Assembly (NCBI GenBank): GCA_017535125.1
Contig: JAFXUS010000013.1
Span: 1 to 23,281, forward strand
Origin: Bacteroidales bacterium
GTDB lineage: Bacteria > Bacteroidota > Bacteroidia > Bacteroidales > UBA932
Length of the DNA stretch: 23,281 nt
Reading direction: 5' to 3'
The notes under the pieces were generated by a model that had not been told where the DNA came from, made no database searches, and worked only from the letters and a program-made list of their open reading frames with translations. Numbering within the stretch: position 1 is the first letter of the stretch; the number at the start of each line of letters is the position of its first letter. Shown in pieces: positions 1 to 6,959 of the stretch. The position numbers were made by a program, and so were the translations under genes.

Positions 1-1440
1 GCCGCCGGACTGCTTCTTGTGGCGGTACTGGGCCGTGGCCACCTTGGTGATGGTCTCGCGGTACGGCACCTTCGGGGCGAAGAGCTCGACGTCGAGCTTG
101 TATTCGTTATTCAGCAGCCACTTGACGATGTTGATGTGCTGCTCGCCGTTGCCGCTGAGGATGGTCTGACGGAGCTCCTTGGAGTACTCCACGATCACGG
201 TCGGATCCGTGTTGGCGATCTTCTTGAGGGCGTCGCCGAGCTTCTGCTCGTCCTGCTGGACCTTGGCCTTGATGGCGCAGCGGTACTTCGGAGCGGGATA
301 CTCGATCTTGTCGTACTTGATGTTGGAACCCGGCAGGGAGAGCGTGGTGTTGCTCTTGCCGTTCTTCAGCTTGACAGTGCAGCCGAAGTCACCGGCGTGC
401 AGGGAAGTCACGGCATCCTTCTTGGTGCCCGCGACGGCGTAGATGGCGGAGAAACGCTCCTTGTTGCCGGAGACGGGATCTTCGAGATCCAGGCCGGCGG
501 TGATCGTGCCGCTCATCACCTTGAAGTAAGACACTTCGCCGAGGTGCTGCTCCACGTCGTTCTTGTAGATGAACAGGGACGGGGCGCCGCCTTCCTTCAC
601 GTCGGGAGCCGGGGCGACGTCCTTGACGAAGTCGAGCAGGCGCTTCACGCCGATGTCCTTCTTCGCGCAGACGCAGAAGACCGGATAGGCCTCGCCGGCG
701 GCGATGCCCAGGTTGAGTCCCTTGTGGATCTCCTCCTCGGAGAGCTCGCCCTCCTCGAAGTACTTCTCCATCAGGGCGTCGTCGAACTCGGCAGCCTTCT
801 CGATGAGGGCAGCGCGGGCCTCTTCGGCGCGGTCCTTCAGGTTGGCGGGGATCTCAAGGTCTTCGCGGGTGCCGTTGGCATCCTTGAAATGATAATACTT
901 CATCGTCAGGACATCCACGAAACCGTCGAAGGAGGTGCCGGGGTTGACCGGGAACTGGACATAGACGGCCTTGCCGCCGATGGACTCCTTGATGGAGTTC
1001 TGGATGTTGTCCCAGTCGGCTTTCTCGCTGTCCAGCTGGTTGACCGCGATCACGAGGGGCAGCTTCTTGCTGTCGGCCAGGCGGAGGAAGTTCTCCGTGC
1101 CCACCTCGACGCCCTGCTGGGCGTTGATCACGAGCACACCGCTCTCGCACACCCGGAAGGCGGCGTACGCACCGCCGATGAAATCGTCGGCGCCCGGCGT
1201 GTCGATGAAGTTGATCTTGGCACCCTGGAACTCGGCGTACAGCGGAGTCGCATAGATGGAACGCTGGTTGAGTTTCTCGAGTTCGTCGTTGTCGGAAAGG
1301 GTGTTCTTGTCTTCGACAGTACCCCTCCGGTCGATCACCTTGCCCTCAAAGAGCATGGCTTCTGCGAGCGTGGTCTTGCCGGATTTCGTTGCACCGAGCA
1401 GGGCCACGTTGCGGATGTCTTTGGTAGAATAATCTTTCAT
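1..1440 (-). CDS. fusA2: EF-G paralogue (EF-G2-like translation factor), C-terminus cut by window edge
   Basis: Ribosomal translocase of the EF-G family. 480 codons are present from ATG at 1440-1438 and the frame runs off base 1, so part of domain III and all of domains IV-V are missing. The protein starts MKDYSTKDIRNVALLG. P-loop GATKSGKT is at residues 16-23, the G3 motif reads DTPG at 80-83 and G4 reads NQLD at 134-137. Two residues needed for GTP hydrolysis in ordinary EF-G are replaced: DTPGH is DTPGA (A84), and the switch-I RGIT segment is RSIY (60-63). The same kind of degeneration is known for Bacteroides thetaiotaomicron EF-G2, a paralogue reported to lack GTPase activity and to matter in nutrient-poor gut conditions. 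The symbol rests on that resemblance. A 70-bp gap with a -7 promoter box separates it from the small gene upstream. Family is certain; the EF-G2 assignment is probable. Confidence 0.88.
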   Translation of the reverse strand, partial: MKDYSTKDIRNVALLGATKSGKTTLAEAMLFEGKVIDRRGTVEDKNTLSDNDELEKLNQRSIYATPLYAEFQGAKINFIDTPGADDFIGGAYAAFRVCESGVLVINAQQGVEVGTENFLRLADSKKLPLVIAVNQLDSEKADWDNIQNSIKESIGGKAVYVQFPVNPGTSFDGFVDVLTMKYYHFKDANGTREDLEIPANLKDRAEEARAALIEKAAEFDDALMEKYFEEGELSEEEIHKGLNLGIAAGEAYPVFCVCAKKDIGVKRLLDFVKDVAPAPDVKEGGAPSLFIYKNDVEQHLGEVSYFKVMSGTITAGLDLEDPVSGNKERFSAIYAVAGTKKDAVTSLHAGDFGCTVKLKNGKSNTTLSLPGSNIKYDKIEYPAPKYRCAIKAKVQQDEQKLGDALKKIANTDPTVIVEYSKELRQTILSGNGEQHINIVKWLLNNEYKLDVELFAPKVPYRETITKVATAQYRHKKQSGG

Positions 1441-1478
1441 TTGTTGGTTATGCTGTATTAATTATTTGTCAAAGTCCG

Positions 1479-1510
1479 CAAATCTAATCATTTTTATAAC
1501 CATTCGCAAG
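1479..1510 (-). promoter_or_regulatory. Bacteroidota-type promoter of the EF-G2-like gene
   Basis: On the minus strand TAGATTTG (1486-1479) matches the Bacteroidota -7 box TAnnTTTG. CTTG (1510-1507), a one-base variant of the -33 box TTTG, lies 20 bp upstream, which is the expected spacing. The predicted transcription start is near 1473, giving a leader of roughly 30 nt before the ATG at 1440. No Shine-Dalgarno sequence is visible, as is usual in this phylum. Confidence 0.6.
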
Positions 1511-1693
1511 TCATTCCGGCTGCTGGCGCAAGATTAATTCTTCGCCGCCGATGCCGTACCGGCGGAGGAGCGCTTCGTTGAGTGCGCCGGGCAGCACGCG
1601 CAGGCGGCGGCAGGCGGTCGGGAAATCGGAAAGGGTGCGGTCCGTCTCGATGAGGCGGAACAGGCGGGTGAGGTCGGATTGTTTACGTTTCAT
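1511..1693 (-). CDS. Small hypothetical protein with an AraC-like half HTH
   Basis: A 60-residue basic protein beginning MKRKQSDLTRLFRLIE; stop TGA at 1513-1511. An earlier in-frame ATG at 1717 would add eight residues (MQKQNERA), but the internal Met fits better with the conserved-looking part. Residues 22-55 follow the pattern of one AraC-type helix-turn-helix: A-C-x-x-L-x-V-x-P-x-x-L-N then a G-x-x-G-E-E-L-I end. That suggests a DNA-binding fragment or a degenerate regulator. It lies upstream of the EF-G2-like gene on the same strand and is divergent from the Xre-type gene. The exact family is not recognised, and the HTH reading is by eye only. Confidence 0.55.
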   Translation of the reverse strand: MKRKQSDLTRLFRLIETDRTLSDFPTACRRLRVLPGALNEALLRRYGIGGEELILRQQPE

Positions 1694-1821
1694 GGCTCGT
1701 TCGTTTTGTTTCTGCAAAAATGAGACAGCGTATCGAAAAAAACAACATGCCGCCGGGGGTACGCAGGGGGTTTGGGATATAAAAAATACGATTTTTACAC
1801 ACCTGTTCAGAATTTACAGAC

Positions 1822-1849
1822 ATTGTTGCAGAATTCCGGCACAAACAAT
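1822..1849. promoter_or_regulatory. Possible operator: spaced inverted repeat upstream of the Xre gene
   Basis: ATTGTT (1822-1827) and AACAAT (1844-1849) form a perfect 6-bp inverted repeat with a 16-bp spacer. A direct repeat of CAGAATT occurs at 1808-1814 and 1829-1835, exactly 21 bp (two helical turns) apart. The site lies 26 bp before the Xre-type start codon, in the divergent intergenic region 1694-1875, where an autoregulatory operator would be expected. A weak -7-like sequence TATCTTGC (1864-1871) follows. Chance occurrence is possible. Confidence 0.25.
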
Positions 1850-1875
1850 CCGGGCGCGTCGCATATCTTGCGGCC

Positions 1876-2280
1876 ATGCAAAACGACTTCTTTCACACCA
1901 ATCTCCGCCAAGCGCGTTTGCGCGCCGGCATCTCCCAGACCGTGCTGGCCGAAGGCATCGGCGTCGGCCGGACGACCATTGTTTCGCTCGAAACCGGAAA
2001 GACCCGGCTGTTCAACAAAAACATCCCCAAGGTAGCCGAACGGCTCGGCATTTCACTCGAAGAGCTGCTCTGCGGCATCCCGGCCGACGCCCTGCTCCGG
2101 GACGAGCCGTCCTGGGCGGAGCGCGAGCACGCGCTGATCGCGGAGTACGAGCAGCGCATCCAGATCCTGCAGGACAAGCTCGATGACGCCTACCGCCTCA
2201 ACAAGGCCCTCCAGAACAACGTCGATTCCCTCACCACCTCGCACAGCTACCTGCTGGAACAATTAAGAAAAGACCAGTAG
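1876..2280 (+). CDS. Xre-family HTH transcriptional regulator with C-terminal coiled coil
   Basis: A 134-residue protein. Residues about 6-65 form a Cro/C1-type HTH: LRQARLRAGISQTVLAEGI, the recognition region VGRTTIVSLETGKT, then the ISLEELL helix. Residues about 83-130 are a charged heptad-like helix (EREHALIAEYEQRIQILQDK onward), probably a dimerising coiled coil, a layout common in small Bacteroidota Xre proteins. The ATG at 1876 lies 5 nt after a poor -7-like box (TATCTTGC, 1864-1871), so any transcript from it would be nearly leaderless. It is divergent from the 60-aa gene. The stop TAG at 2278-2280 is followed at once by a palindromic repeat that could end its transcript. Its target is unknown. 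Confidence 0.85.
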   Translation: MQNDFFHTNLRQARLRAGISQTVLAEGIGVGRTTIVSLETGKTRLFNKNIPKVAERLGISLEELLCGIPADALLRDEPSWAEREHALIAEYEQRIQILQDKLDDAYRLNKALQNNVDSLTTSHSYLLEQLRKDQ

Positions 2281-2310
2281 GAGATTCGCCGGTCAAGCCG
2301 GCGAATGACG
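2281..2310 (+). repeat. Palindromic element, GCCGG-stem subfamily, at the 3' end of the Xre gene
   Basis: Arms ATTCGCCGG (2284-2292) and CCGGCGAAT (2298-2306) enclose the loop TCAAG, with leading GAG and trailing GACG. It starts on the base after the Xre stop codon. It matches the element at 17677-17704 with one mismatch over 28 bases. The 9-bp perfect stem makes a strong RNA hairpin, but there is no T-tract after it, so a simple intrinsic terminator is not established. Confidence 0.85.
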
Positions 2311-2317
2311 GAGGGGG

Positions 2318-2366
2318 TCCCCGATCAGGTCGCAGATGACGAAGGGACAGGGTCGCGGATGACGAA
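2318..2366 (+). repeat. Decayed copies of the palindromic element
   Basis: GGTCGCAGATGACGAA (2328-2343) and GGTCGCGGATGACGAA (2351-2366) are near-identical tandem pieces. Both end in the GATGACGA motif that trails the intact elements. The sequence before the first, CCCCGATCAGG, looks like a mutated left arm and loop. I read this as remnants of one or two further elements following the intact copy at 2281-2310. Confidence 0.45.
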
Positions 2367-2390
2367 CCGCGGGGTTTGCGGGAATTTGTG

Positions 2391-2398
2391 TATCTTTG
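2391..2398 (+). promoter_or_regulatory. -7 box of the rnhB operon
   Basis: TATCTTTG is a perfect match to the Bacteroidota -7 consensus. It ends only 4 nt before the ATG at 2403, so the predicted transcription start falls at or next to the start codon. No -33 TTTG is present at 19-21 bp; a TTTG at 2375-2378 is only 12 bp upstream. This box supports ATG 2403 over the in-frame ATG at 2376, which lies upstream of the promoter. Confidence 0.7.
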
Positions 2399-2402
2399 TA
2401 CG

Positions 2403-3014
2403 ATGCACAAAGCGCAACTGCTCCCTTATCTGGAACCGGGCCGGCTGGAAGCCGGATGCGACGAGGCCGGACGCGGACCCCTCGCGGGGCCGGTCTATGC
2501 CGCCGCCGTCATCCTGCCCGCGGATTTCCACCATCCGCTGCTGGACGACTCCAAGAAGATGAGCGAGAAGGCGCGCGAGGAGCTCCGCCCCATCATCGAG
2601 CGCGAAGCCGTGGCCTGGGCCGTCGAGGCCGTGAGTGCGGAGGAAATCGACCGCCTCAACATCCTCGGCGCGTCGCTGGAAGGCATGCGGCGGGCCGTGC
2701 GGCGCCTGGGCGTTCGGCCGGATTTCCTGCTCATCGACGGCAACCGCTTCCGCCCGTTCGACGGCTACCCTTATCTGACCGTCGTGCACGGCGACGCCAC
2801 CTACGCAAGCATCGCGGCAGCGTCCGTGCTCGCCAAGACCTGGCGCGACGAGCATATGCGCGAACTGGCCCGTCAGTACCCGGAATACGGCTGGGAGCAC
2901 AACATGGGCTATCCCACCCCGGAGCACATCGCCGCCATCAAGGCGCACGGCTATTGCCCGGAACACCGCAAGTCCTTCCATCCCAAAGAACTCGAACCAA
3001 GTCTATTTGATTGA
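2403..3014 (+). CDS. rnhB: Ribonuclease HII
   Basis: A 203-residue enzyme that cuts the RNA strand of RNA-DNA hybrids and removes ribonucleotides misincorporated in DNA. The N-terminal signature EAGCDEAGRGPLAGPV carries catalytic D20 and E21. IDGNR gives D112, and GDATYASIAAASVLAK gives D131 and the conserved C-terminal helix. Length is normal for bacterial RNase HII. ATG 2403 is chosen because the promoter box ends at 2398; the mRNA is probably leaderless or nearly so. First gene of a plus-strand operon: the S46 peptidase ATG follows its stop after 1 nt. The C-terminus ends in SLFD, which could be a clamp-binding tail, though this is speculative. Confidence 0.96.
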   Translation: MHKAQLLPYLEPGRLEAGCDEAGRGPLAGPVYAAAVILPADFHHPLLDDSKKMSEKAREELRPIIEREAVAWAVEAVSAEEIDRLNILGASLEGMRRAVRRLGVRPDFLLIDGNRFRPFDGYPYLTVVHGDATYASIAAASVLAKTWRDEHMRELARQYPEYGWEHNMGYPTPEHIAAIKAHGYCPEHRKSFHPKELEPSLFD

Positions 3015-3015
3015 T

Positions 3016-5124
3016 ATGAAAAAAATCCTGTTGACCATTGCCACCGCCCTGCTGCTGATGCCGGCCGCCCTGCGCGCCGACGAGGGCATGTGGCTTCTCC
3101 CGCTGCTCGAGAAGATGAACGCCGACGCCCTGCGCAACCTGGGCTCCCGGCTCACCCCGGAGCAGATCTACAGCGTGAACCATTCGTCCATCAAGGACGC
3201 CGTCGTCCAGTTCGGCGGCGGCTGCACCGCCGAAATCATTTCCGGCAGCGGCCTGCTCGTCACCAACCATCATTGCGGCTACGCCAGCATCCAGGCCCTC
3301 TCCTCCACCGAGCACAACTACCTGGAGGACGGCTATTGGGCGATGAGCCGGGCCGAAGAGCTGCCCGTCCCGGGCCTGACCGTCCGCTTCCTGCAGAGCA
3401 TGACGGACGTCACGGACGAGCTGGCGGCCGGCAAGAATCGCCGCGAACTGATTGCTGCGGCGGAGCAGGAGAACCCCAACTGCCAGGTGCGCATTGTCAG
3501 TTTCTACAACGACAACGTGCAGTACCTGATCGTCTCCAAGATCTACCGCGACGTGCGCTTCGTGGGCGCCCCGCCCGCAGCGTCCGGCAAGTTCGGCGGC
3601 GACACCGACAACTGGATGTGGCCCCGCCACACCTGCGACTTCTCCATGTTCCGCGTCTATGCGGACGCGAACAACGAGCCGGCCGACTATTCTCCGGACA
3701 ACGTCCCGATGCATCCGCGCCAGTTCCTGAACATCTCCCTCAAGGGCGTGCAGGAAGGCGATTTCGCCATGATCATGGGCTACCCGGGCAGCACGCAGCG
3801 CTTCCAGACGGCCGCGCAGCTCAAGGACATGCTCGCGACCAATGACATCCGCATCGACGCCCGCGGCGTCCGCCAGGACGTCCTCTGGAAAGCCATGCGC
3901 GCCGACGACAAGGTCGGCCTGCAGTACGCCAGCAAGTATTCCGGATCCTCCAACGGCTGGAAGAAGTGGATTGGCGAGCGCGAGGCTTTCGAGGCCCTCG
4001 ACATCATCGGCCGCGAAGAGCAGAAGGAGCGCGACCTGACCGCATGGATCAACGCCGACCCGGACCGCCAGGCCGCTTACGGCGGCGCCATCGACCGCAT
4101 CGCGGCTTCCGTGGAAGCGGCCGCCGCACCCAAGCAGGCCGTCACCCTGCTGAGCGAGACCGTCGGCCGCATCGAACTGCTGGGCTTCGCCGCCACGATG
4201 GACCGTTCCATGAAAATGGCCCTCAACGCGCAGGATCAGGACACCGACACGAAAACCCGCGTCCAGCAGACCCTCGACCTGGTCATGGAAATGCTGCGCG
4301 ACGAATACAAAGACTACAACGCCGATGTGGACCGCGAGGTGACCATCGCCCTGATCGACCACTACAAGGCCCGCGTCAATCCGGCCGACGCCGTCATGCT
4401 GAACGGCAAGAGCATCCTCACCATGGACACCCGCAAGCTGGTGGACAACCTCTTCAAGAAGAGTATCTTCACCTCCGAGGAGAAGCTCATCGCCAAACCG
4501 GTCACGGAGAAGTCGCTTGCGGCCGATCCGGCCGTGCAGCTGGCAGCCGCCATCACGGCGGCCGCGCAACCGCTATCCATGAGCGCCAACGCCGGCAGCG
4601 CGGATCTCTCCGCCGCCTCCAAGGCCTACGGCGCCGCCCTGCTCAAGTGGACGGAAGGCCAGCCGAGCTACCCGGACGCCAACTCCACCTGCCGCTTCAC
4701 CTATGGCACGGTCAAGAGCTACGAGCCCAAGGACGGCGTGCTCTACAAGTACTACACGACGCTCAAGGGCGTGATGGAGAAGGAAGACCCGGACAACTAT
4801 GAGTTCCGCGTGCCCGCGAAACTGAAGGAGATCTACGAAAAGAAGGACTTCGGCCAGTACGCCAACGAGAAGGGTGAGGTGGTGACCTGCTTCCTGACCA
4901 ATCTCGACATTACGGGCGGCAACTCCGGCAGCCCGGTGATGGACGCGGACGGCAACCTGATCGGCCTCGCCTTCGACGGCAACTGGGAGGCGATGAGCAG
5001 CGACGTCATGTTCGAGCCGAACCTGCAGCGCTGCATCTGCGTGGACATCCGCTACGTGCTGCTGATGCTGGACAAGTTCGGCGGCGCCGGCTATCTGTTG
5101 AATGAAATGAATCTCGTGAAATAA
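3016..5124 (+). CDS. S46-family dipeptidyl-peptidase, DPP7-like
   Basis: A 702-residue secreted serine peptidase that releases dipeptides from peptide N-termini in the periplasm or at the cell surface, supporting peptide catabolism. Signal peptide MKKILLTIATALLLMPAALRA is followed by a mature start at DEGMW, typical of S46. The triad is visible: His in TNHHCGY (H86), Asp in PRHTCDFSMF (D208) and Ser in GGNSGSPV (S637). In Porphyromonas DPP11 an Arg 18 residues after the catalytic Ser gives Asp/Glu preference, whereas DPP7 has Gly. Here that residue is Gly (G655, in FDGNW), favouring DPP7-like preference for hydrophobic P1. Start ATG 3016 is 1 nt past rnhB; its TAA overlaps the next ATG by 1 nt (TAATG). 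The mapping of position 655 is by counting only. Confidence 0.93.
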   Translation: MKKILLTIATALLLMPAALRADEGMWLLPLLEKMNADALRNLGSRLTPEQIYSVNHSSIKDAVVQFGGGCTAEIISGSGLLVTNHHCGYASIQALSSTEHNYLEDGYWAMSRAEELPVPGLTVRFLQSMTDVTDELAAGKNRRELIAAAEQENPNCQVRIVSFYNDNVQYLIVSKIYRDVRFVGAPPAASGKFGGDTDNWMWPRHTCDFSMFRVYADANNEPADYSPDNVPMHPRQFLNISLKGVQEGDFAMIMGYPGSTQRFQTAAQLKDMLATNDIRIDARGVRQDVLWKAMRADDKVGLQYASKYSGSSNGWKKWIGEREAFEALDIIGREEQKERDLTAWINADPDRQAAYGGAIDRIAASVEAAAAPKQAVTLLSETVGRIELLGFAATMDRSMKMALNAQDQDTDTKTRVQQTLDLVMEMLRDEYKDYNADVDREVTIALIDHYKARVNPADAVMLNGKSILTMDTRKLVDNLFKKSIFTSEEKLIAKPVTEKSLAADPAVQLAAAITAAAQPLSMSANAGSADLSAASKAYGAALLKWTEGQPSYPDANSTCRFTYGTVKSYEPKDGVLYKYYTTLKGVMEKEDPDNYEFRVPAKLKEIYEKKDFGQYANEKGEVVTCFLTNLDITGGNSGSPVMDADGNLIGLAFDGNWEAMSSDVMFEPNLQRCICVDIRYVLLMLDKFGGAGYLLNEMNLVK

Positions 5125-6191
5125 TGACGAAGGAAGAGATACTCCAGGCGCTCCGCGAGGTGCATCACCCCGCCAAGGAAGACCGCGACCTCGTGGAGAT
5201 CGGCATGGTGCATGACGTGGAAATCTCGGACGGCAGCGTCGTCGTAACGCTGGCGTTCCCGAAGCGACGGGATCCGCTCGCCGAGTACCTGATCGGCAGC
5301 GCCCGGGCGGCGCTGATCCGCCACCTGCCTTCCTCCGTGAAGTCGGAAGTCAAGACCGTCGTGGTCGAGGATGAAAAGCCGAAGAAGAAAGGGCTTGCGC
5401 TTGGGCTCGAGCAGCTGGCCGAGGTGCGCCACATCATCGGCATCGCTTCCGGCAAGGGCGGCGTGGGCAAGTCCACCGTGGCCGTCAACCTCGCCTGTGC
5501 ACTGGCGCGGCTGGGCTATAAGGTCGGCCTTGCGGACGCGGACGTCTATGGTCCTTCCATTCCCGTGATGACGGGAACGGAGGGGGCCGTGCCTGCGGCT
5601 GAACCGGGCGCCGAGGAGGGCCAGGAACTGATTCTCCCACTGGAGAAATATGGCGTGAAATGGATGTCCATCGGCTATTTCGCCGAGCGGGGCCAGGCCC
5701 TGATCTGGCGCGGGCCGATGGCGTGCAACGCCCTCAAGCAGATGATCCTGCAAGTCAAATGGGGTCCGCTGGACTTCCTGCTCATCGACATGCCGCCGGG
5801 CACGGGCGACATCCACATCAGCCTGGTGCAGGACATCCCCGTGGAGGGCGCCGTGATCGTGACGACGCCGCAGACGGTGGCGCTGGCCGACGTGGAGAAG
5901 GGCGCGAACATGTTCCGCAACGAGAATGTGAACCGGCCCATCTTCGGCATCGTCGAGAACATGGCCTGGTTCACGCCGGAGGCGCATCCTGACGAGAAAT
6001 ACTACATCTTCGGCCAGGACGGCGGGGCCAACATGGCGCGCGAACTGGGCATCGATCTGCTCGGTCGCATTCCGCTCGTGCAGGGCATTCGCGAGAGCGG
6101 TGACGCCGGCGAGCCGGTCGCGCTCGGCAGCCGCCCGGACGGGCTTGCTTTTGTCGAACTCGCCAGCCGCCTGGCGGAAAAACTCGGATAG
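5124..6191 (+). CDS. mrp: Mrp/NBP35-type P-loop ATPase with N-terminal MIP18 (DUF59) domain
   Basis: A 355-residue cytoplasmic protein of the Mrp/ApbC family, usually an Fe-S cluster carrier. Residues 1 to about 80 form the MIP18/DUF59-like domain. A deviant Walker A, SGKGGVGKST (109-118), is followed by the DADVYGPSIP switch and LIDMPPGTGD. Canonical Mrp proteins have a CxxC cluster-binding pair after the ENM motif. Here the corresponding stretch is ENMAWFTPEAHPDEKYYIFG, with no CxxC, so cluster binding must differ or be absent. As I recall, this is common in Bacteroidota homologues. Its start overlaps the peptidase stop by 1 nt and rsmA begins on the next base, so translation is probably coupled. 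Confidence 0.94.
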   Translation: MTKEEILQALREVHHPAKEDRDLVEIGMVHDVEISDGSVVVTLAFPKRRDPLAEYLIGSARAALIRHLPSSVKSEVKTVVVEDEKPKKKGLALGLEQLAEVRHIIGIASGKGGVGKSTVAVNLACALARLGYKVGLADADVYGPSIPVMTGTEGAVPAAEPGAEEGQELILPLEKYGVKWMSIGYFAERGQALIWRGPMACNALKQMILQVKWGPLDFLLIDMPPGTGDIHISLVQDIPVEGAVIVTTPQTVALADVEKGANMFRNENVNRPIFGIVENMAWFTPEAHPDEKYYIFGQDGGANMARELGIDLLGRIPLVQGIRESGDAGEPVALGSRPDGLAFVELASRLAEKLG

Positions 6192-6959
6192 ATGGAAGTT
6201 CGTGCAAAAAAGGCTTTAGGCCAGCATTTCCTCACGGATCAGAGCATCGCGCGGGGTATCGTCGATGCTTTGACCGTCAGCGAGGTGAAAGACGTACTGG
6301 AGATCGGCCCCGGTATGGGTGTCCTCACCCAGTATTTGCTGCAGCGGGAGGATATTGACTTGAAGCTGGTGGAACTGGATGGGGAGTCGGTGGATTATCT
6401 GCTGACGCATTTTCCGGGGATGCAGGGACGGCTGTACCAGGCGGATTACCTGCGCCTGGACATCCATAAGCTGTTTCCGGGGGCATACCGGGTGATCGGC
6501 AATTTCCCGTACAATATTTCTTCGCAGATCTTCTTCAAGATCCTGGACGACAAGGACCGCATTCCGGAGGTGGTCTGCATGATCCAGAAGGAGGTGGCGG
6601 ACCGCATCGCCGAGGGGCCGGGCAGCAAGACCTACGGCATCCTGTCGGTGCTGCTGCAGGCCTGGTACGACATCGATTACATCATGAGCGTGGGCTCGGG
6701 TGCCTTCGCGCCGCCGCCCAAGGTGCAGTCGGCCGTGATCCGCCTGCGCCGTAACGGGCGCACCGACCTCGGCTGCGACGAGAAGCAGTTCAAGAATGTG
6801 GTGAAAACCGCGTTCAATCAGCGGCGCAAGACGCTGCGCAACGCGCTCAAGCCGCTGCTGCCGGAGGGCTTCGACAGTTCGGATCCCGTTTTCGATCTGC
6901 GCGCCGAACGGCTCGGCGTCGAGGATTTCGTCGCGCTTACGCGGCAGATTTTCGCTTAA
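6192..6959 (+). CDS. rsmA: 16S rRNA (adenine1518-N6/adenine1519-N6)-dimethyltransferase
   Basis: A 255-residue SAM-dependent enzyme that dimethylates the two adjacent adenines in the 3' hairpin of 16S rRNA during small-subunit maturation. KKALGQHFLTD (6-16) is the family N-terminal motif. SAM motif I is EIGPGMGVL (37-45) and the catalytic motif IV is NFPYNIS (104-110). The C-terminal domain has FNQRRKTLRNALKP. Length is normal. ATG 6192 immediately follows the mrp stop. The 3' end overlaps the end of the convergent yfhO-type gene by 23 bp, with no visible terminator between the two operons. Confidence 0.97.
   Translation: MEVRAKKALGQHFLTDQSIARGIVDALTVSEVKDVLEIGPGMGVLTQYLLQREDIDLKLVELDGESVDYLLTHFPGMQGRLYQADYLRLDIHKLFPGAYRVIGNFPYNISSQIFFKILDDKDRIPEVVCMIQKEVADRIAEGPGSKTYGILSVLLQAWYDIDYIMSVGSGAFAPPPKVQSAVIRLRRNGRTDLGCDEKQFKNVVKTAFNQRRKTLRNALKPLLPEGFDSSDPVFDLRAERLGVEDFVALTRQIFA

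Noticed and set aside
2376..2402. Upstream in-frame ATG for rnhB
   Set aside because: It lies before the -7 box at 2391-2398 and adds residues not seen in RNase HII proteins.
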